This document shows positions 18,359 through 26,529 of a stretch of DNA of 64,000 bases, one piece after another (position 1 is the stretch's first letter; every line of letters begins with the position of its first letter). Location: NCBI RefSeq assembly GCF_014202225.1, contig NZ_JACHGE010000005.1, forward strand, positions 1 to 64,000. Reading direction: 5' to 3'. The notes beneath the pieces were generated by a model, which was not told the origin of the DNA, did no database searches, and was given only the letters and a program-made list of their open reading frames with translations. Origin of the DNA: Algibacter amylolyticus. GTDB taxonomy: Bacteria > Bacteroidota > Bacteroidia > Flavobacteriales > Flavobacteriaceae. Both the position numbers and the translations under genes were made by a program.

Positions 18359-21079
18359 TTAATTTTTAACCAACTTTAAAGTTCTACTGTCTAGTCCTTT
18401 TAAATAAATTAAGTACATTCCTTTAGATAAATCACGTAAATCTATATTGAGTTTTTGTATATCATTTGTAATAACACCTTGTTTATTTACTCGTCCACTA
18501 ATATCAAAAATGGTGTATTGACTGAATTTCGAATTTGGCATAAGCACCGTTAAATTGTTAGATACAGGGTTTGGGTAAACTTCAACATTTAATTTTTCAA
18601 AGTTTGTGTTTGAAAGTGAAGCATCTTCGCCATAAACCTCAACTTCGGCCAAGGTAATGCCATTATCGGAGGTTTTTGAAATTTTTACCACACGTCCAAT
18701 GACTCCCCCAGTTTCTATTGTTAATAATGGGTTTGGGTAATCTGTGTATAATCGACTAAATTTTACGTCTCCATTAGCATCCTTCACTTCAACGGTGAAA
18801 TTATTTAGTCTTTCACCATAATTGCTTCCTGTTCTATTATAGATATTAATAGTTTCTATGTTATAATTAGCCTGCAAATCTACTTGCCACCATTTAAGTG
18901 TATTTGAGCCAGCAGTTCCATTTTCGGTATGTGAAACAGATCCGTTTCCAAAAGTTCCATCTGTGTTACCATCTATTGCCAATTCTGGAGGTCCGTTATA
19001 GGCCGTCGATGACTGTGTAGCAATACTTCCGTTTGAAGCCAACGCTAGATTGGGAATTGAGGGTTTAGCTTCAACTGTATTAGATTTTATTAGGTTTGAA
19101 GACGCATCGATTAATTCAATCCAGTAAAAATAGGTTTCTCCATTATTTACCGAAGTATCCGAATACGTTGTACCTGTAACATTTTCGGCTATTAGGGTTT
19201 TTCCTGTCTCACTAAAATAAGCGTTTCTGTAAATATTTTGAGTTACAGGCTCCATGTTTTGTGCAGTCCAAGTTAAATCTACCGTTTTGTTGGATGTTTC
19301 AGCATGAAGCGCTACTGATGGCGTTGCAGCTTGAAGCTGAAACCAATTGACATTAAATAAAGTGCCAGATGCTCCAGAAAAAACGACATATAAATCTTGG
19401 GTACCCGAAAGTTCTGAAATATTTGCAGTTACGGTTTCCCAATTTTGTAAACCGCCAGTATTTGTAATTGCTAAGGTTCCTATTAAAGTTCCTGTTTCAC
19501 TTCCTGTTCTAAGTTCTATATTGCCACCAACTGTATTTGTAGATACTCGCGCACTAAACTGAGTTACGGCTTCACTTAAATCTACAGATTCAAATTTAAG
19601 CCAATCGCCATTTTCAATACTCGTTACATTATCTGTACCTTCTGTACTTGTCTCGGTTGTTACACCTTCCATAGCGCTATAGCATTCTGCTTCAATTATT
19701 GATGTTTGAGGTAAGTTACAAACATCGACAGCATCTTCAGTTACATTAAAAATGAAACAACTCATACTTTCTTCACCTATGGTAGATATAAAGGTATTTC
19801 CTGATGCCGTGTATGATGTCGTTAACCCTTCAATTGGCGTATTGTTTGTCCAATAATGCGAACTTACTTCACTTGTTATAGTGGATTGATCTAATTTTAT
19901 AGGCAAGGTGTATTCGGTATTGCTTTCATTAATTACCCACAACACCATTTTATCATCTTTTCTAAAAGTAATAGTATATAATTTAGAAGCATCATTTACC
20001 GACGATGTTACATAAGTATGGTTTAAGATATTATTAGAAAATTGTTTCATCATATAATACCCTCTAAGTCTTCTACCTTCTCCTGAAGACGGAAAATAAA
20101 TAGACCTAGTTTCCTTATTGATTCCGCGAGACCAAATCTCAAAATAAACCTCTCCGCTTAACCCCGCCTTGTATCTTTCCGCTTTTTTAATGTACTCATC
20201 AATTTGCTTAAACATAGCTCTTTCTTCTCCATATGTTGGCGAGCCACTTCCTGTACTGGTTTCATCATCATACATAGGCTTCCCCAATGCTACTGCTTTT
20301 TCAGTAATTTCCACCCACTTTTCTGGCCCTAGATTAGAATAGTTGTGACTACAAAAACCAGTGTACATATCTTTTGTTCCTAGCGATTCCACATCTTTTA
20401 GGTACGTTAACCCTGCGGTTATGCTCCAGAATCCTTGATCGATAATTACAGGTTTTTCAATTCCTCGTTCATCTAACTCCGCGTATAGTGTATTAATAAT
20501 ATCTTTGGCTTCGGCTGCTCTTACATGCCACATCCATTCTTTTGCTGTAGATAAAATTGAAATTGCCACACCTTGCTGGCTCATATACTCGCAGTAATCT
20601 GCTAAAAACACCCCATACTTTTCAACATTTGTTGCTTTAGAACTATAAGTGTGAATCCAATCTGGCATATTATTATCGTCGCCATAACCATCATAATCAG
20701 ATCGCATGGTAGCAAAAAACTTAATATCAGGATTAATGGCCTTAATAGCCTGCATAGTGCCAACTTGCTTATTGTAAAACGACCAGTTTTTATTGCCTTC
20801 TGTTAATTCTTGATTTTTGTCGTATTGAACTCTACAAACATTAAAATTAATATCCCCAAAACTCCACTGAAGAATATCGTCTTTATTCTGAGCACTTTGA
20901 ATGGCCGAAGCGCTACGTTCCATATCGCCTCCAATCATATCGATAGTTTGCTTATAATTGGTAGAATTAACTTCAATAGATTGGCCATAAGCCGTTACGC
21001 TTACCATAAACAGGGCTAGGGAACAAACCAATGAATTAATGAAGTGAATTGAATCTTTACCTTTAAATATATGTTTCAT
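18359..21079 (-). CDS. Clan GH-A (GH30-like) glycoside hydrolase with CBM6, Fn3-like and F5/8-type lectin modules, T9SS tail
   Basis: The 906-residue protein has a signal peptide (to TAYGQ, residue 33). Residues about 36-455 look like a GH-A TIM barrel plus small beta domain: IDMIGGDMERSASAI near the start, ISILSTAKEWMWHV (candidate acid/base E) and GKPMYDDETSTGSG (candidate nucleophile E). This is most like GH30 but the usual NEP motif is absent, so the family is unsure. A CBM6 (about 460-590), an Fn3-like segment (592-680), an F5/8 or F-type-lectin-like domain (about 682-828; IATQSSTAYNGPPELAIDGN, YNRTGSNYGERLNNF) and a sorting domain follow. F-type lectins often bind fucose. Its ATG overlaps the stop of the previous gene (TAATG), suggesting coupled translation. 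Confidence 0.75.
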   Translation of the reverse strand: MKHIFKGKDSIHFINSLVCSLALFMVSVTAYGQSIEVNSTNYKQTIDMIGGDMERSASAIQSAQNKDDILQWSFGDINFNVCRVQYDKNQELTEGNKNWSFYNKQVGTMQAIKAINPDIKFFATMRSDYDGYGDDNNMPDWIHTYSSKATNVEKYGVFLADYCEYMSQQGVAISILSTAKEWMWHVRAAEAKDIINTLYAELDERGIEKPVIIDQGFWSITAGLTYLKDVESLGTKDMYTGFCSHNYSNLGPEKWVEITEKAVALGKPMYDDETSTGSGSPTYGEERAMFKQIDEYIKKAERYKAGLSGEVYFEIWSRGINKETRSIYFPSSGEGRRLRGYYMMKQFSNNILNHTYVTSSVNDASKLYTITFRKDDKMVLWVINESNTEYTLPIKLDQSTITSEVSSHYWTNNTPIEGLTTSYTASGNTFISTIGEESMSCFIFNVTEDAVDVCNLPQTSIIEAECYSAMEGVTTETSTEGTDNVTSIENGDWLKFESVDLSEAVTQFSARVSTNTVGGNIELRTGSETGTLIGTLAITNTGGLQNWETVTANISELSGTQDLYVVFSGASGTLFNVNWFQLQAATPSVALHAETSNKTVDLTWTAQNMEPVTQNIYRNAYFSETGKTLIAENVTGTTYSDTSVNNGETYFYWIELIDASSNLIKSNTVEAKPSIPNLALASNGSIATQSSTAYNGPPELAIDGNTDGTFGNGSVSHTENGTAGSNTLKWWQVDLQANYNIETINIYNRTGSNYGERLNNFTVEVKDANGDVKFSRLYTDYPNPLLTIETGGVIGRVVKISKTSDNGITLAEVEVYGEDASLSNTNFEKLNVEVYPNPVSNNLTVLMPNSKFSQYTIFDISGRVNKQGVITNDIQKLNIDLRDLSKGMYLIYLKGLDSRTLKLVKN

Positions 21080-22851
21080 TATTTCTTAATTAGTTTTTTT
21101 GTAATAGCACGACCTTCTTTTAAGATTTTTATGAAATAAACCCCATTATTTAAATGACTAATATTTAGTAATTGGCTATTTTGATTCACAGCTGCAGTTA
21201 AAACTTCTGTGCCTATAACATTGTAAATGGTCACTTTTGATCCAACAGCGTTAACCAAATTAACCTCATTATTTGCAGGGTTAGGAAAAACTTTTACCTG
21301 TTGCGTATTTCTAGTTCTACTTTCAATTGATAAACTTCCATCAGGCGAAGCTTCTGCTGCATTTGAATTATAATTGGTTGAATTTTCGTCTGTTACCTTT
21401 ATCCAATACCAATATGTAGTTCCATTAAGTGCGGTATTATCGGTATATGTTGATCCCGTTACACGGTTGGCAAGCAACTGCCTGCCTCCAGGGTCCGAAT
21501 CGGTATCTCTAAAAACGCCTTGAATCCCAGAACTCCCAAGAGTTATTCCCTCTACCAACCAATTTAATGTAACTTTATTACTTCCTGCTACCGCAGTTAA
21601 AGTTACTTTTGGGTCTGGGTCTGGTGCTACCATTGCGGCATCCGAATTTACAGTAATGGTTTGACCTTGTACTTTAATCCAATACCAATACGTGGTTTCA
21701 GGTGACACCGAAGTATCGGTAAAACTTGTACCACTTACATTACTTGCTATTAACTGTCTGCCACTAGGGTCTGAGTCTGTATCTCTAAATACATCTTGTT
21801 TTACTGGTGTTATATTGTTATTACCCCAATCTAGTACTACTGTATCATTTTGAAATCTAGCAGTTAGACTAACACTTGGAGCATCACTATACGTACAAAC
21901 AACCGAATTGTCTGAAATATTTAATGCCGATTCTACACCTGATGGCAGATCGTAATCTGCACCACTTACGGAACCATTTCCGTAAGAATTATTATCAATA
22001 ACAGACCCCGTAGCATTGTTCAATGCTCTAATTCCGTCCTTTCCGTTATTCGAAACACAATTACGTCTAATATCTATATTAGTTGTAACCACACCTACCT
22101 CAGCATTAGCAAAAATGCCTACATCTCCATTATCTTTAACTACGCAATCGTGAACCAAATACCCATCGGTAACAGCAGCTCTTATACCTCTAAAGTAATT
22201 TCCTGACATTTCACAATTGTATACTTTAATATCCGAACTGTAAGAGATATTCATTCCATTAGCCGAAGTGGAATTCAAAAATTTACTATCTCTAACCTCG
22301 GCGCCATATACTCTTCGCAAATACATGTTATGCGCAAAACCTTCTTGTCCTGCCGTACCATTTTCTTCGAACAGACAATCTTTAACTAGTAAATTGGTTG
22401 TTCCCTTAATATGAACACCCCAACCCGTTTTATAACAATGAACATTTAAAATTTGAACATTATCATGCTCAACATTATCATTGGCCGTAATTTCTATTCC
22501 TCCACCATTTGATGCATTTGTGCCTTCTATAGCAAGGTTCTGAATTACTAGATTTACTAACCCTTCAGAATTATGAATAATCATTTTCATGTTAACTGTA
22601 GTTTTAAGCAAACTTGACCAATTACCTTCGCCTTGAAGGGTTATGTTACTTTTCATTCTTACAGGGGTAGAAATATTGTGAGTACCTGCTGCAAGAGTTA
22701 CCGTTCCACCTCCACTTGCGGCAACGTTGTTAATAGCTGTTTGGATGTTTTCTCCTGGCTGAACTGTTTCATCTAGCGCCCATATTGATGCTGATAAAAA
22801 ACAAAGTAGCCACGTTAACCTAAAAGGTTTTAAGTAATAATTTTGTTTCAT
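21079..22851 (-). CDS. Right-handed beta-helix protein with two Fn3-like repeats and T9SS tail
   Basis: I place the start at 22851 (MKQNYYLKPF) and not at 22938, because only the later one puts the signal peptide (to SIWALDE) at the N-terminus and leaves the operator at 22905 outside the gene. The 590-residue product has a parallel beta-helix of the Beta_helix/NosD type (about 30-330; VKDCLFEENGTAGQEGF, VYNCEMSGNYFRGI, NIDIRRNCVSNNGKDGI). It is distinct from the GHxx[FY]xQ family elsewhere in the window. Two near-identical Fn3-like repeats follow, each with FRDTDSDP and TTYWYWIKV, then the sorting domain ending RAITKKLIKK. Enzymatic activity is possible but no catalytic residues can be named. 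It opens the 22851-16033 operon. Confidence 0.8.
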   Translation of the reverse strand: MKQNYYLKPFRLTWLLCFLSASIWALDETVQPGENIQTAINNVAASGGGTVTLAAGTHNISTPVRMKSNITLQGEGNWSSLLKTTVNMKMIIHNSEGLVNLVIQNLAIEGTNASNGGGIEITANDNVEHDNVQILNVHCYKTGWGVHIKGTTNLLVKDCLFEENGTAGQEGFAHNMYLRRVYGAEVRDSKFLNSTSANGMNISYSSDIKVYNCEMSGNYFRGIRAAVTDGYLVHDCVVKDNGDVGIFANAEVGVVTTNIDIRRNCVSNNGKDGIRALNNATGSVIDNNSYGNGSVSGADYDLPSGVESALNISDNSVVCTYSDAPSVSLTARFQNDTVVLDWGNNNITPVKQDVFRDTDSDPSGRQLIASNVSGTSFTDTSVSPETTYWYWIKVQGQTITVNSDAAMVAPDPDPKVTLTAVAGSNKVTLNWLVEGITLGSSGIQGVFRDTDSDPGGRQLLANRVTGSTYTDNTALNGTTYWYWIKVTDENSTNYNSNAAEASPDGSLSIESRTRNTQQVKVFPNPANNEVNLVNAVGSKVTIYNVIGTEVLTAAVNQNSQLLNISHLNNGVYFIKILKEGRAITKKLIKK

Positions 22852-22904
22852 ATTTATAGTTTGTTTAGTTGTAGCTAAAACTATCAATCTATTAAAGATT
22901 TGTC

Positions 22905-22937
22905 TGTAAATTATGATGCTTTGTTTTAAAATTATCA
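22905..22937 (-). promoter_or_regulatory. 21-bp direct-repeat operator upstream of the 21079-22851 gene
   Basis: + strand half-sites TGTAAATTATGA (22905) and TTAAAATTATCA (22926) are 21 bp apart. A -7-like TAAAACTA sits at 22876..22883, leaving the usual 21-nt gap. This site also argues for the shorter start of the gene. Confidence 0.65.
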
Positions 22938-22974
22938 CTCATATTTACTTTAAACTATAAAAATCATAGAAATA

Positions 22975-23007
22975 AAAAGTGCTGTATCCCGAAGAACACA
23001 GCACTTT
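22975..23007 (-). terminator. Rho-independent terminator after the sulfatase at 23031
   Basis: AAAAGTGCTGT pairs with ACAGCACTTTT around a 12-base loop. The minus-strand copy ends in TTTTTATTT. It closes the 29487-23031 operon. Confidence 0.88.
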
Positions 23008-23030
23008 TCACTTTTAAAAATAGTACGTAT

Positions 23031-24527
23031 TTAATTAATCTGCGGTTGATTCCATAAACGATATGGATCATTATAAGTTTGCATTTGCTCTAACAATAAC
23101 GCTTCCATTTCAGCTAGCTTATCGGCATATTTTGGATTGGTAGCTAAATTGGTTTCCATCTCATTAGTTTTACCATGCTCTGGTAAATACTCATTAGGAT
23201 TTTTAGCTAAATTAAATAACTGCGTTTCTCTTACAGCGCCATCAAGCACATCGTATTTTATAAGTTTCCAATCGCCTTTTTTAACCGTACGCATCCCTGG
23301 TTTAGTTCCTCCGGCATATACACCATACATAACATCTCTCATGGTTTCTTTTTCTCCTTTTAAAACAGGAACAAAGCTTTTACCTTCTACTGTTTTTGGT
23401 GCTTCAATACCAGCTAAATCGCATAATGTTGGTAATACATCTAATAAATAAACATTACCATCAACACGTTTACCAGCAGGTAAATTAGGTCCTTTTACTA
23501 TAAAAGGCACGCGCCATGTATGTTCGTAAAGATTTTGTTTTCCTTGTAATCCATGACGACCAATTGCCATTCCATGATCGGCAGTATAAATAATGTATGT
23601 ATTATCTAATTCGCCCATAGCTTCGAGTTTAGCTAACACCTTTTCTAATTGAATATCGATATTTTCTGAACATGCAAATTCCCTTCCTAATTCATTTCTA
23701 ATCGTATTTTCATCCCTATTTTTCCACACACCACTAACTCTTTCTTCATCCCTTAATTCTGGATGACCATGATGAAAAGGATGTTTCTCCAAATAATTTG
23801 GTGGTAATTGTGGCTGTTTTTCATTTAATGGAGGTAATGCGTTTTTATCCTTATGGTTTATAGCTCCATATTTATCTAAAAGTTCCGGAGTACCATTACG
23901 TGTATCGTGCGGATGAGAAAAACCGAAATATATAAAGAAAGGATCTTCTTCTTTTCCTTCAACCCTATCATCTAAATAACTTAATACTTGTTTAGCATGC
24001 CACGCGCTACCCGTTTCTTCGGTTCCGCCACGCTTTGTTGCATCCTTAACTACTGTAAATTGTCTGTTAGCTCCTGGATAAGAATTTCCTTTTTTACACG
24101 TACGCATCGTTTTATAACCCGCTCTATTAAATACAGCTCCTATAGTCTGCTCATCGATTTCATGCGGATCTGTTTGCTTTTGAAACTCTGCACTTGGTGG
24201 CAAATGCCATAAGGTGCGGCCACTCATAATCATGTGGCGAGATGGCGTACATACTGCACCATTCATAGACCCCATATGTCTTGCTTGTTCAATAACAACA
24301 CCTTGACTTGCTAGCTTACTTATTGTTGGTGTTTCTAGAATTGAATTGGGATCGTAGGTTTGTAAATCGAATGGTGATTGATCGTCCACAAGCACAAACA
24401 AAAAATTTGGTCGCTTAGTTTCTTTTTGCGATTCCGCTTTGGCATCTGCTTTTTCCTTACAACTTGTAATTACAAGTAATAGTAAACCAACTGCAAAAAA
24501 TAGTTTTGAATTTTTATAGTATTTCAT
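23031..24527 (-). CDS. Sulfatase (family S1), lipoprotein
   Basis: The 498-residue protein starts with a lipoprotein signal (LLLLVITSCKEK). NFLFVLVDDQSPFDL provides the metal-binding DD. The S1 signature GAVCTPSRHMIMSGR contains C93, which is expected to be converted to formylglycine. IYTADHGMAIGRHGLQGKQNLYEH gives the second metal-binding DH and the substrate-binding lysine region. The enzyme should remove sulfate esters from sugar in the periplasm or at the membrane. It is 23 bp after the sulfatase at 24551 and followed by a terminator. The S1 subfamily, and hence which sulfate position it cuts, cannot be told from this reading. No maturase gene is in the window. Confidence 0.93.
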   Translation of the reverse strand: MKYYKNSKLFFAVGLLLLVITSCKEKADAKAESQKETKRPNFLFVLVDDQSPFDLQTYDPNSILETPTISKLASQGVVIEQARHMGSMNGAVCTPSRHMIMSGRTLWHLPPSAEFQKQTDPHEIDEQTIGAVFNRAGYKTMRTCKKGNSYPGANRQFTVVKDATKRGGTEETGSAWHAKQVLSYLDDRVEGKEEDPFFIYFGFSHPHDTRNGTPELLDKYGAINHKDKNALPPLNEKQPQLPPNYLEKHPFHHGHPELRDEERVSGVWKNRDENTIRNELGREFACSENIDIQLEKVLAKLEAMGELDNTYIIYTADHGMAIGRHGLQGKQNLYEHTWRVPFIVKGPNLPAGKRVDGNVYLLDVLPTLCDLAGIEAPKTVEGKSFVPVLKGEKETMRDVMYGVYAGGTKPGMRTVKKGDWKLIKYDVLDGAVRETQLFNLAKNPNEYLPEHGKTNEMETNLATNPKYADKLAEMEALLLEQMQTYNDPYRLWNQPQIN

Positions 24528-24550
24528 TTATTTAAATTTATAAATTAAGG

Positions 24551-26404
24551 TTAGTTAAGTTTTTCGATTGTAGCATAATAAGCGCCAATTTCCACACCAT
24601 CGTCTAAGGTAAACCATGTTTTAAAATGCGTTTCACCTTGTTCTAACTCTACCGTATACTTTACATATTCAGATTGAAGATCGACCGGTTTAGACATTTT
24701 TATATCTTGAATTTCAATTCTTGAATTTTTAATATTTAAAGCCTTGCTTTTTTTGCTGGACGTAACACTTGTACCTTCCAATGCCGGACGTACAGGAGCT
24801 TTTGCTCCTAATGCCAAATGCGTTTCTACTGGCCAGCGACGTAATTTTAAAGTATATGTTCCTGTTTCTTCAACTTTTACACGCCAAAACCCGTTGTTTA
24901 CTTGCCCTTGTCTTATATGATCTTGTTTCCAAGGTGTAAAGGTTTCGCTATGCCAATCATGACAAAATAAGGTTGTTGGGTTTTCTGCTTCATTACCAAC
25001 AATAAAATATGGCTTTTCTACAAAAGTTGGCGATATTTCGGCCCACCACTTATCATAAGCTGCTTTATAAGTTTCTACTTTTTCAGGATATTGATCTGCT
25101 ATATTTGTACGTTGTTCTGGGTCGGTATCTAAATTATATAATTCGGTTCCTTCAACCAATCTCCAGTTTTTATGCATTAATGCTGTTCTTTTCCATGGCA
25201 CAGGATCTGTTGAAAACTGTGTGTTTACATATACTATTCTATCTTCAAATTTAGAATCATCACCCGCCATTAAAGGAACTAAACTAGAACCATCGAACTT
25301 TAAATCTTCTTTAAGCTCTAGCTTACATAAATCTACTAAAGTTGGAAGGATATCATAATGAGCTGTTAATGCGTTAATATCTTTACCTACATTTATGCCT
25401 CCATTTTTCCAATGAATATAGAATGGCACACGATGCCCACCTTCGTACATACTTGCTTTAACACCTCGCATACCGGCATTATTACCTTTAGCAATAAAAC
25501 CATCTAATCTATCTTGTCCTTCGCCCATTTTATTTCCTGCTGCCGAACCATTATCTACAGTAAAAATAAGAATGGTATTATCCATTAAATCTATGGCCTT
25601 TAAATAATCGACTAGTTTACCAAGGTTTTCATCAATATTCGCAATCATACCATAAAAGGCAGCATTAGGAATATTTTCATTGTCTTTATAAGGATCTGAA
25701 TATTTATCGTCTACCCAATATGGCGAGTGTGCTGCATTAGTGGATAGGTAACAAAAGAAAGGCTTATCTTTCTGTTTCCCTATATATTGTTTGGCCTCTT
25801 CGAACCATACATCTGTACAGTAACCTTCAAATTTTTCTAGTTTACCATTATGCATGTAGGTATCATCAAAATAATCATTATTCCAATAATCCATGGTTTG
25901 CCCTATGCCACCGCCATTATTCATAAGAACCTCATCAAACCCTTTATCTTGAGGACGAAATGGATAATTATCACCTAAATGCCATTTCCCAAACATAGCT
26001 GTATTGTATCCGTTTTCCTTAAATATCTGAGCCATTGTTTTTTCTTTTTCAAGAATAAGCGACCTTCCTTTAATAGTGAAAAACACCCCTGTTCTGTAAT
26101 TATGGTGCCCAGTCATGAACGCTGCACGAGTAGGTGCACAAGTTGGACTTACATGATAATCTGTTAAACGTGTACTTTCGTTATATAATTTATCGATGTT
26201 TGGCGTTTTAATCCACTCATTTCCATGAGCTGCAATGTCTCCATAACCAACATCGTCCACCATTATTAAAACAACATTTGGTTTTTGATTTGTAGTTTCA
26301 TTAGCGGCTACCTCTTCCTTTTTATCGCCTTTACAACTTGATAATAGCAGTAGACATACACAAGTAAGATATAGATTAATCGTGTTTTTTAAATTGAATT
26401 TCAT
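24551..26404 (-). CDS. Sulfatase (family S1) with C-terminal beta domain, lipoprotein
   Basis: The start at 26404 (MKFNLKN) is preferred over 26437: it puts the lipoprotein signal (CVCLLLLSSCKGD) at the N-terminus. The product has about 617 residues. NVVLIMVDDVGYGDIAAHG holds the metal-binding DD and SPTCAPTRAAFMTGH the signature with C89 (Thr in place of the more common Ser in CxPSR). IFTVDNGSAAG and GVKASMYEGGHRVPF are the later conserved blocks. A C-terminal beta-sandwich of about 120 residues (TYTLKLRRWPVETHLALGAK) extends it beyond the usual 480-500 and may shape specificity. The gene lies 23 bp before the next sulfatase and 125 bp after the big lyase gene. Confidence 0.92.
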   Translation of the reverse strand: MKFNLKNTINLYLTCVCLLLLSSCKGDKKEEVAANETTNQKPNVVLIMVDDVGYGDIAAHGNEWIKTPNIDKLYNESTRLTDYHVSPTCAPTRAAFMTGHHNYRTGVFFTIKGRSLILEKEKTMAQIFKENGYNTAMFGKWHLGDNYPFRPQDKGFDEVLMNNGGGIGQTMDYWNNDYFDDTYMHNGKLEKFEGYCTDVWFEEAKQYIGKQKDKPFFCYLSTNAAHSPYWVDDKYSDPYKDNENIPNAAFYGMIANIDENLGKLVDYLKAIDLMDNTILIFTVDNGSAAGNKMGEGQDRLDGFIAKGNNAGMRGVKASMYEGGHRVPFYIHWKNGGINVGKDINALTAHYDILPTLVDLCKLELKEDLKFDGSSLVPLMAGDDSKFEDRIVYVNTQFSTDPVPWKRTALMHKNWRLVEGTELYNLDTDPEQRTNIADQYPEKVETYKAAYDKWWAEISPTFVEKPYFIVGNEAENPTTLFCHDWHSETFTPWKQDHIRQGQVNNGFWRVKVEETGTYTLKLRRWPVETHLALGAKAPVRPALEGTSVTSSKKSKALNIKNSRIEIQDIKMSKPVDLQSEYVKYTVELEQGETHFKTWFTLDDGVEIGAYYATIEKLN

Positions 26405-26529
26405 GTGTTTATTTTTATTTTTTTTCAATGGGCACATGTAGCTTCCTTATAATCATTCACTTGGGTATCGAATTCTTGTTACGGAAGTTTCATGAAGTTA
26501 AATTGAGTTTATAATCTTTTCTATTTAAA

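Noticed and set aside
26405-26529. Possible operator copy before the sulfatase at 24551
   Set aside because: TTTAAATTAAAG at 26524 resembles a half-site, but there is no partner 21 bp away and no -7-like box at the right place; the sulfatase is probably read from the operon above.
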